Source: Linnemannia schmuckeri (taxonomy: Eukaryota > Mortierellomycota > Mortierellomycetes > Mortierellales > Mortierellaceae). Taken from it: a DNA stretch of 64,000 nt. Shown piece after piece: positions 52,445 to 61,700 of this stretch. Numbering within the stretch: position 1 is the stretch's first letter; each line of letters opens with the position of its first letter. Both the position numbers and the translations under genes were made by a program. Location: contig JANATG010000008.1 of assembly GCA_029449235.1 (NCBI GenBank), positions 2,480,001-2,544,000 on the forward strand, given 5' to 3'. Below the pieces are notes generated by a model. The model worked only from the letters and a program-made list of their open reading frames with translations. It ran no database searches and had not been told where the DNA came from.

Positions 52445-52975
52445 GGTGAGAAGTGATAACGGGTCAAGAATGGAAGAGGTGATGGGTTAACTTCATCCAT
52501 TTTCCTAAGTGACTGCTACATTGGGAAGCCTGACATCATATTTCGTCGTTCGGCAGAATTTCGGCTCTCGCCGAGAAAAAACAGGCTAATTGTAGCGAAC
52601 AAGGGGCGATTTGGGATAAACAAAGACCTTCTAAACTTCTCCAATAATTTCCCTCCAAAAATTTTTGGCACAGCAGCACCCCTTTTAAATAACTCCACCC
52701 CGACCAATCCGCGTAATTTTCACTCCCACGCTTGAGCCAATGAAATGAGCAGTAGTAAATTTCCAGTAAAGGAAAAACCTATTTAGTGTTTCGATCTCTG
52801 TGACAGAACAGACAACCATGAAATTTATAGCCTGTAGGCCGCAATTTGTTTTGAGCCATGTCAACCATTTTCTCAATAACTGACTATTGTATAAATGGAA
52901 AGGGATATTATGAGTATGGATGTCGGATTTAGAAGTAACTAAAGAAAAATAACAAGATAAGAGAACCGCACTTCC

Positions 52976-53179
52976 ATGGATTCAGAGTTGCAAACCATGA
53001 ACGCAATCGGTATCCTGGAGTGTGCGTCCCAACCCTTGACAAGAATAGTGAACAAGTGCGGTTCCATGAACTTATTTGTTTATAGGGTCTGGTCTCAACG
53101 ACTTGACTACTCTGTGTATGAAGTCCATGCACACAATGCCTTCGTTGTTACCCATAATCTAAAATGGTCAATGAATTGA
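52976..53179 (+). other. short ORF with a HINT/intein-like C-terminal motif
   Basis: A 67-codon frame ends with SVYEVHAHNAFVVTHNLKW (53,114-53,166). The pattern VYxVxxHxxFVVTHN resembles the end of HINT (hedgehog/intein) autoprocessing domains. Nothing upstream shows the N-terminal HINT block, so it is at most a relic. The region 52,698-52,975 holds nothing recognised. Confidence 0.25.
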
Positions 53180-53217
53180 TTAGGACTAGTTAGGACCTAA
53201 AAAGTTTCTCAAAAATA

Positions 53218-53960
53218 TTAAATAATATAAGAGGCTAACAAAATACTCGCACTTGCCCTTAACTGGAATTTGATACACCAAGCAAACACAAAGTGATGCT
53301 CAGACTCAGGGACCCCATTGATGAGCATGGCTCTGCCGCCACCCTCCTTGATTGAATCAAGCCAAAGGCTTACGCTAACCTTAGAATCTTGCGACTTCCG
53401 AGAATCCTGAATCTTGAGTGGATATTGGGTTTTTTGAACATCTCCGTAGGGCATGTACATGCAAGGAGATATAAGGCCTCATGTGCCTTCTTCCTCGAGC
53501 TGCGTGTAAATGACAGTTAAGTTTGAACAGGTCAGCTACAGTCAAAAAAAAGGGGGGGAAGGGGGGAGGGAACGAAGCAATTTGATAATACAAAAGAAAC
53601 AAAAAAAATTAAGTACCTTGTCCATGATTTCCTGCTCAGACGCAGTCATGCCTTGATAGTATTCTAGTCCAAGCCCTCCAGTGCCCTGTCCTTGATCTAG
53701 CCAGGCTCATTTTGGCCACGGGTAGCGATGCTCTCTCTTATAGTGTATCTCCATGGTTATATGAAGCCAAGAATACGCCGCACTCACTTTGCCTTAAAAT
53801 ACGAGCTTCTGCGTCTTAATTTCCGTAAGGCAGCCTATGTCAACAGACTCTCTTTTAATGGCCAGTTCTTTTGGGTTTCGATATCTCCTACACCGAAAAA
53901 TCGAAAGTTCCAGTCATACTGTCGTCGCGCACCAGAGGCACCGTCAGCTTTGCGTTGTAG
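53218..53960 (-). pseudogene. degraded coding remnant, possibly a MULE/FAR1-type transposase
   Basis: Minus-strand segments with coding texture in different frames: PKELAIKRESVDIGCLTEIKTQ (about 53,800-53,880), YYQGMTASEQEIMDK (about 53,620-53,670), EALYLLACTCPTEM (about 53,440-53,485) and LWLDSIKEGGGRAMLINGVP, ESEHHFVFAWCIKFQ (about 53,255-53,360). The order (basic GCL block, then MTASEQEIM, then LWLDSIK) is reminiscent of the N-terminal half of fungal MULE proteins. This assignment is weak; stops and frame changes rule out a functional gene. Confidence 0.3.
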
Positions 53961-54922
53961 ACTGGGAATATTTCATCGAAGTTGCGCTTCGTTGGCGTAA
54001 GGTTTCTAGTGATGCTTTCTGAACGATGTTCAAATTGCATGGAGGTCCGTTCATTGCACCAAAACAATCTTGGTCAGAGGAAATAAAGAAACAGATATTA
54101 ATCATAGTACTTGTACTTGTACCTTGACTAGTGATAGAGAGTTTGGATGGGACTGTTCAGTTTTTGTACCTGAACTCTTCACCAGTGAATACTTGCGTCC
54201 ACTCTCCAACTCCTGAAGGAAAGGGATATGGTTCAACGGGCAGTTACGGGTCGAAATCTTCAAGCGCAAGCAAAATATCCCATATTATCAGTCCAGCCAT
54301 GTCCGGGTGGAATATGGAAAGGGGTTCACAGTGGGATAAATAAATTGAGAAGCGAGAAGGAAAAGGGAGGGAGAAGGAAGGAGACAGGAAGAAGAAGCAA
54401 TGAAGAAAGTAAAGAAGGAGCGCGGAAGGGAGCCTGGAAAATTCAAAAAACAACAACAAAACAAACCAATTTTTTTTTCGAAATTATTGTTAGGCAATTA
54501 CTCCGCCCTATTTACCGGAAAAAAGATCGGCATAGCACTACACGTTTTCGGGGTGAGCAAGGGTGACAAGAAATACAAAAAAAAAGACAATTTTCCCGCA
54601 TTACAGCCTTGGGTTGCATTCATGCGAGATGCATGGTGGCAAGGGTCCAGGACAACTGGCGCCATATTCTCCCATTGGCTGAAACTTAGCATGGAAATGA
54701 CTCCATTTAGTTAGCTAACTCGCTTGACTAATATACGCACCTACTTCAAGTCCCCTGTAGGCTCAAAACGAGATGTCGATTCCCTGGAAGTTCTTCGCAC
54801 TTACACCGAATAGTCAATTTGGCTTGATCCTCACCCTTTCTCCTTCCCACACCCTCTCTCCTTCCCAAAACTCAACACACACATACACACAAAAGCGTCA
54901 CTCTAATCTCTTCTTCGCTAAC
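53961..54922. other. gap before the XPG-like pseudogene
   Basis: No gene found. The last 80 bp (CTCCTTCCCACACCCTCTC, then CA-rich, then TCTTCTTCGCTAACATGG) look like the promoter/leader of the XPG-like gene. Confidence 0.4.
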
Positions 54923-55749
54923 ATGGGAGTACCTGGGCTATGGCCCCTCATCAAGGAGAAGGGTTACAAGGCCCAACTTAAACAAGAAATCTCCAGGACT
55001 CCCCCAACACCAGGCTTCAAGTTCCGCGTGGACTTACTAGCCTCATTCTATCCCCAAATCCGCTACCATTACCTAAGCAACCCGTCCACCTTTCCTCAAG
55101 CGATCGAGCGGTACCTTATCTCCTGTGGGTTGCGCAAGGAAGCCTCGGTACTCTACCTCGATGGAATTTCTCTTGTCGAGAAGCAACATACAACGCCTTG
55201 AGGCAGAACAAGCGCAGCACCGCGCTGGCAGGAGCGGAGGATTGTATCCGGGATATGGAGAAATCGCTGGAGGGAGGTCACAATCCACGCAAGCTCACTT
55301 TCAAGGAATTAGAGAAAAAGCTTCGTGACGCATTCTACCTTGGTCAAGGCTCTCGAATGGCGTTGGTCACATATCTACACGGAGAAGACTGGATCTTGCC
55401 AGAAGTTGCGTCCGAAGCGGATGTCGCCATTGCTCGTGATTTCAAGCCTGATGATGTTGTCGTGTCGGGGGATAGCGACATGGTAGCTTACGAGAACGTG
55501 GAGACGATCTGGTGGCCTCTGTCGCAAAGGCGGCTTCCGAAGTATGAGATGGCAGTTGTATCCAAACACCATCTACAGTTGAGCCACGTGCAGCTGACGG
55601 TTCTCTGCTGTGTATCGAAGAACGACTACAGCACGAACCTGAACCGAATGGGGATCAAGACCAACTACGGAATCATCAAGACCATAACTGATGATGGTAA
55701 TGACTCCGATCTTGTTTTCATTACATTTCTTTTTTGTCACGACTCCTGA
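54923..55749 (+). pseudogene. XPG/FEN1-like nuclease, frameshifted and 3'-truncated
   Basis: ATG 54,923 gives the canonical XPG N-terminus MGVPGLWPLIKEKGY, then VLYLDGISLVEKQHTT. A frameshift at about 55,195-55,200 puts the rest in another frame: LRQNKRSTALAGAED, KKLRDAFYLGQGSRMAL, and the XPG-I acidic motif ASEADVAIA, DDVVVSGDSDMVAYENVE, then VVSKNDYSTNLNRMG. The reading ends at 55,747-55,749 or at a possible donor (GATG/GTAATG at 55,696). Just after it a 35-nt T-run starts, so the 3' part appears to have been cut off by a retroelement insertion. The family cleaves flap or bubble DNA; this copy cannot. Confidence 0.75.
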
Positions 55750-55770
55750 GATCGTAAACTTACCATATGT

Positions 55771-55806
<36 letters not shown>

Positions 55807-55905
55807 GATCAATCAAATTACAGTATATAGTACTGCAATTTGACATGACAGTACATGGTCGGTATTGTAATTTGAACGCACAGTACAATACAGTATAATT
55901 CAGTA
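55771..55905. repeat. 35-nt T-run and CAGTA-rich segment
   Basis: The T-run (55,771-55,805) would be the poly(A) end of a minus-strand retroelement. It is followed by clustered CAGTA/TACTG motifs with a perfect 10-bp inverted repeat TCAAATTACA / TGTAATTTGA (55,811 and 55,868). A similar AATCAAATTACAGTACA occurs at 56,752 beside a second T-run (56,788-56,811). Confidence 0.5.
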
Positions 55906-56212
55906 TAAGGCTTCTATGCCGTGTAAAGTAACGAAAGAATTCAAGTGAAACATACCTAGATTGCAGTACAAAAAAGAAAGAGGGAAATCTTTGCCAAAGG
56001 CGAGGGAAGAGAGCGTAGAGATGGCAGAGTCAGCTGGGGTAGAAGGGTCATTGATGGTAGAAATGTTTCGTTGCGTAACTCTTGTTGCTCCTGCCGAAGA
56101 CTCTTTTTTTCTTTGGTTTTTTTGTATGTGTTTGGCATGTGTGTGCTTGTGTGTGCAAACAAAAATAGGGCATGAAGATTTCTTTTAAGGGTAAAGGAAT
56201 GCCAGGAGATGT

Positions 56213-56459
56213 GGTGATTTTAAGTGGCTTAGTTTCTGATGTCCATTTTGACTATTTTACGCGTTTGCCTGCGAGTGTCTGGAAAAGCACCTTCTTCCAC
56301 GATACGAGCAGGTAAGCACTGTACCTTTTAGACCATTAGAGGCAGTAGTAGTTTTCAGTCTTTAGAGAATAGCTATTGACATAAAATCATCTTCTTCCAC
56401 GATACGAGCAGGTCTTGAGAGTCACTGTTTTTTATTGCAATATTGAGAAGGGACACACA

Positions 56460-56496
<37 letters not shown>

Positions 56497-56710
56497 TACA
56501 CATCTTTTTTTTTCCTCGTCTGCCTGCTATTTGAGTTATGCCCGTCGATCCTGGAGACACACCTTTGAATACAGGGGTTGTAGAGGAGAACTCCACTTTC
56601 CCTTCTCCCTCTTCCTCGACTAGCGACCCTGTCACACCTGGCACTGCCGCCAACGACTCGGCCAACCAAGGGCAACACCCCTCAAGACCCCCACAGAGAT
56701 CAGGTCACGT
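56213..56710 (+). repeat. dispersed repeat S, copy 2
   Basis: See copy 1 at 41,880. This copy has an extra internal segment: CTTCTTCCACGATACGAGCA occurs at 56,291 and 56,390, with about 80 bp between. A (CA)n tract lies at 56,455-56,500. An open frame from 56,538 (MPVDPGDTPLNTGVVEE) runs 66 codons, Ser/Pro/Thr-rich, and is likely the start of a retroelement ORF1. DNA from 56,816 to 57,479 has no recognised gene. Confidence 0.7.
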
Positions 56711-57479
56711 GCCAGTCCTTTCCTTTTACATGGCCTAGAAGCCTGTACTGAAATCAAATTACAGTACACATACTGAAAATGAATTGATTCTTTTTTTTTT
56801 TTTTTTTTTTTTGGAAGTGCACTTGCACGCTTGAAAACAATCAGCCCGCGAAAAAAAAAAATTATGGATTGTTGATAGCCGCATGGATGGATTGAATGTT
56901 CCTACCGGAATGTATTTTATTTAAGAAATAGTGGTGGGACGAGCAAAAAAAAAAATGGGCGGGCCTTTGGTGTCTGCCAAGTCGTATCTGGAAGCCTGTC
57001 TTAAGACACCACTTCACCCGTGCCTCTGTTATAACCTAGGAACAAATAACGTGAGGGTGACAGGGCTTGCAAAAGTCCACTCGGTCCCATGTTTAACAAT
57101 TGTTACCCGTATTCCTTCGCCTTTACTCCCTCATTCCTTTCTTCTACTTTTTGGTAAAAAATCTCTTTTCTGAAGGTGTGTTGGCGATGACCAGGAATAT
57201 CATGAATCCAACGCGGAGCACGCTCCAGCCAATCAACGAGTGGTCAATGATTAACAAATGAGACGAACAAAGATTGGTGGCGTTGATCAGTAAATATTGT
57301 TGATGATGATGAGATATGCTGAACGGCTTCCCCCCTCTTTCTAAGTGATAGAGATTGTATTCACTTCCAGAAGAGCATGCTCACGTCACCACAAAGCAAC
57401 ATCGAGGTTTAAAGCAGTATGGGCCATGCCTACTCTCTCTTCATTTCTCGTGCAACAACAAAAATCAAACTGGCCAGCG

Positions 57480-58704
57480 AAGCGAAGGAAAAGGGTGACG
57501 ACACCAAAAGGGCGCAGACATAAAAAAAACACAACCAAGGTCATTTTCTGCTCTTTGTGTCCCATAACTCTCTCTCACACTCACCTCGACACTCGCTCCC
57601 TCATCATCACCTTTACTTCCACACATCTGTCACTCTCTCATTCGACATTCGGCAGAACCCCAAACTGTGCATCGCTCACCTCTCTTCCATTCATCAGCAT
57701 CACTCAACACAGTGAACCACGCCAACTACATACAGATACAGCTCCAACAACTAAACCTAGCACTTTCGCTCTCATACAACCTCAAAAGCACCGCAGAAGT
57801 CTCGGTTTCATATACAAAGGTATATGTCCTTCCTTCTATGACTCTACAGTAGGGGCCAGGACAGTCAGAACCCTGAACTAACAGAATTGTTTGCACTGTG
57901 AAAAGTAGATACTCCTAGCTGCTGAAGGAAAACAAGTCGATACCTTCTTTCAAAACAAAGAGGGAAACCAGAGAACAAGAAAAAAATTCAGTACAACTCA
58001 GGTAATGGAATGTGTAAATACTGTATTAAAGAGTTAATCCTCAATCATCTATTTCGTATTGCAAATATATTAACGCCTTCATCATTGTTTCGTGATTAAT
58101 AGACCTTCACTCCCCGAAGATCTTGCAAGTACTTTTCTCGCCCACGGCCGTCCAACTACAACGGAGAAAATAACCAAGCCAAGGTCCTCACCGAGTAAGT
58201 TAGAGCGAGGTCAATGCTCGGAGAAAGAGACGCGTGAAGTGCTCAGCGAGTGCGACTGCAACGCTTATTTACTTATGCTAGCTCACGCTGTACTGTCGCT
58301 AGACCATCAAGGCCCTCTATACCCAGCTGCCTGACCACCAAGATCGTCAACCTAAGTCCCACAAAAGTTACTCTTTGCCATCTTTCAGGTAAGTGCCGCT
58401 TGTACAAACAGCTAAACATGTACGGCCTCTGCTCAAGGTCTTGGCCAACAAACTGATCCCTTTCTCACCTATGCAGATACCTACTCCTCAACCTTACTAT
58501 CAGTCTATCTGCAGCTCTTCACCGTTCCACGATTACTACGGCTCATATCATCTTGGTCATTAATATCTTACCAGCTCTTCAAGCCAGCGAACGTAAGGAA
58601 GGAAGACCATGTTTACTGAATGAATTAATTAAAAGCATGATATTGTGATAATTTATCCCTGACCAGGACATGCTTGTTCCTTTATATCAAATAGCTCCAA
58701 AAAA
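57480..58704 (+). promoter_or_regulatory. NLR-2 upstream region and leader (module copy C)
   Basis: Homologous to copies A and B: AGCGAAGGA and GACACCAAAAGGG (57,500), CAGAACCCCAAACTG (57,651), CTTCCATTCATCAGCAT (57,684-57,700), AAAG/GTATATGTCC (GT at 57,820), CTCAG/GTAATG (GT at 58,002) and TTCAG/GTAAGTGCC (GT at 58,389). Copy C contains nearly all blocks present in A and in B, so it is the most complete. These look like 5' UTR introns. Confidence 0.65.
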
Positions 58705-61700
58705 ATGATTTCCTCTTCGCCTTCAGGCAACTCACCACCCCAACCAATCTCGCCGGCCACGTCTTCATTAGGACAAGCGGAAATGACGACTGGCGACGAG
58801 CGCACCCTCTCTCAGCTCGAGCACTCTGCAGCTCTCGGCGGTACACCTGTCAGAACGGGCAATATCCCGACTGTTGTGCAAGCTATTGCCGCCGTCCATC
58901 TCGTACCACCTACGACGCTGAGTCCTCATGGTTGCCATATTGCAGCAAGCGCTAGCACTGGTAGCGTAAAGAACCAATTCTTAGATTCCCAGTCGACTCC
59001 CTCCACCACCAATCCATTAAAATTGAGCATTAGGAGGCGTATATTGCGGTTCTTCAAGAATGGCTCCAAGACTGGCGACACCATCGCCTCTGTGCCTGCC
59101 TCACTTGTACCTGCCTCACCTGCGCCCAGCGTCCATGCTACCGTTCTTGAAGCGGATGTTACTGCAGTTCCTTTGGATGCGCGTTCTTTGACTCCACGTA
59201 TTCAAGGAATAACCGTCATGCCTACTGCCCCAGTCATTCAGATTCAGCAGGCAGTGGTCGCTCAATCTCCTCTTCGCTTGGATATTTTCCCCAAGAATGT
59301 GGTTAGTCCTACCCTCACTGCCGACTTGCCCAAACCCGAAGCACGCATTGAAATGACAACACAGCTCGTCTACTGCTGCAGCCTTCTCGCCAGGGCTCAG
59401 ACGTCGTTGCCGTCGCCTGGTTCGGGCACGTCCCTTCTAGATGCCTGTGACGTCCAAGCATTGCCTCTTGACAAGAAACAGCGGCACTGGGTACAGCAGG
59501 TCCAGTCCTCTAAACACGATGAATTTAAGTTCCGCTGGCTCATTGACCAGCTCGTCAAGGGCTTTGCCGATGACAAGCTCAAGGCGCCTGCAACTGTCTC
59601 AGAGATCGTGCTCGTTGGGCCTGTCCTTGACCGTGTGACATACCGCAGCATGCTCAGTTGCTTCATTGCCAAGTTTAAAACGACGACTCCTCTTGATGTC
59701 GTTCTCCTTCAAGGCTTGGTGCAGTTGATCGAGTGCGCATCTGCTGGGTATCTTGTTGACGACGATCTTGTCAAAATCGCCAAGGTCCTATCAAAGGAGC
59801 TCATGGTGACTCACACCGGCACCAGTGACCACCCTTTGTACCTTACATGGGCGTTGTCGCGTGTTCTGGACGTGATGGTTGCTAGCGAGGTCAAAGATCT
59901 CGACCGAGATCGTGACCATCAGCCTATACTTCAACTACTGCGCGGTCTCAAGGAGAGCGACAATGTCTACCTCAGGTACCAGGCTGCCTATGCCTACCAG
60001 GCCCTTCAGTACGCACCCGACGATGAAACTCCGCTACAGGTCGTATGGAGGTACACCCAAGGAGTGGCCCTGGCCGTTTCTGCTGCGACAAGCGTTTTCA
60101 AGCTGGACCCGCTGCAGCTGATCGAAGGTCTGGAACGACTTCAGCAGATCGGAGGAAGCGCTTTTGAGGTCATCAAGTCTGGAATCGAGAGTCTCAAGTC
60201 GTTCGTTGATGTTGGTCAAGGAGCAGCCACCGCCAGCAAGAGAATATACAACTCCCAGGAGAAACAGGCTTGGTATCTCACCTTGCAGTTGGCAGCTGGG
60301 TATGTTCAGCGAGGGCAGCTTCAAGACTTCAATAACCTAGTCTGTAATGCTCCTTGTCGCCGCAGCGCCAACTTTCAGTGGGGAGTCTGCCGCCTGCTCG
60401 GAGAAATCGCCGCCGACCCGCTTTGGGATGTCTGTACACGCCAACAGGCTGTCGAGTTCCTGGGAGAGCTGTATGCGAGCGAAATTGACTGGAAGCCGCA
60501 TGCGGATGTTAAGTATTGGATTTTAACAATCCTGGTCCAGATCTCGCAGTTGTTGGACTTTCAAATTAAGGACCACGCCCTCACCATGTTGGATGACCTC
60601 AGCAAGGATGGCACCACCGCATTTTCAGGCTCACACCCCTTAAGCACTCGTCTTTCTCTACCGGAGACCTTTCTTCTTCTTGCCAAGGTCCAGGATATTC
60701 CAAAAGTCGAGCACGAGCTCCAAACCTTGAGGAAGCAGAGGATGAGCGAGTACAAGCAGATGAAAGCTGTTTACATTGCTCCTATGGCTAAACCTAACCT
60801 CCAGGCGCTAGACAACAACGTTTTCCCGTTGATGAAGAACGTCAAGAGGTTTCTGGAAGGCGACAGTCAAGTAATGCTGATCTTGGGTGATTCTGGGTCT
60901 GGCAAGTCCACTTTCAACCGATACCTGGAGTACCGACTCTGGCGGAAGTACGAGTCTGGCGGCCGTATTCCCCTCTTTATCAACCTGCCAGTCCTCGAAA
61001 AACCGGAGAAGGAGCTGGTAGCTGAGCAGTTGAGGACTTTCGACTTTTCTGACGAGCAAATTCGAGAACTGAAGGCGCACCGACAATTCACTTTGATCTG
61101 TGACGGATACGACGAGAGGCAGCTCAGATCTAACCTGCACACTACCAATCTCCTAAACCAACCTGGACAATGGAAGACCAAGTTGACCATTACCTGCCGC
61201 TCCCAGTACCTCGGGCGTGACTATCGAGACTGCTTTGTGCCCAAGGCTTCGTCTAAGTATTACTGTTCTGCTAACGATCTCTTTCAAGAGGCCGTCATCG
61301 CCCCATTCTCCAAGGATCAAATCGAAGACTATGTCAAACGATATGTACCACTCGAACCACGCACTTGGGCCAAGAAGGATTACATGGACAAGCTGACAAA
61401 GATTCCCAACTTGATGGACCTGGTCAAGAACCCTTTTCTTCTGACGCTCTGCTTGGAATCTCTGCCCAGCGTTGTTGAGGGTAAGACCGACCTCTCAAGG
61501 CTTCAAATCACTCGGGTGCAACTCTACGATAACTTTGTGGATCATTGGATGACTTGCAACAAACGGCGACTGCATGAGCTAAAGTTGGACGGCAATGACC
61601 TGAAAGTACGCCAGGAATTGTTGGATGATGGATTTGAAAAGAATGGAATCAAGTTCCAGCAGAATTTGGCAGCCGCGATTTTTCGGGAACAGGAAGGTCA

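Larger units (their letters stand above)
49643..52697. mobile_element. PIF/Harbinger transposon, decayed, 3,055 bp
   Basis: Terminal inverted repeats about 45 bp: left TGGAGTTGTTTAGAAGGGGT then GCTGTTGTGCCAAAAATTTT; right (reverse complement) TGGAGTTATTTAAAAGGGGT then GCTGCTGTGCCAAAAATTTT. It contains a Harbinger transposase (plus) and a Myb-like accessory gene (minus), the usual pair. No matching 3-bp target duplication is visible. Confidence 0.8.

Noticed and set aside
49637..52700. 3-bp target duplication of the PIF element
   Set aside because: Flanking trinucleotides (CAA and CCC) do not match in the chosen register or one base either side.
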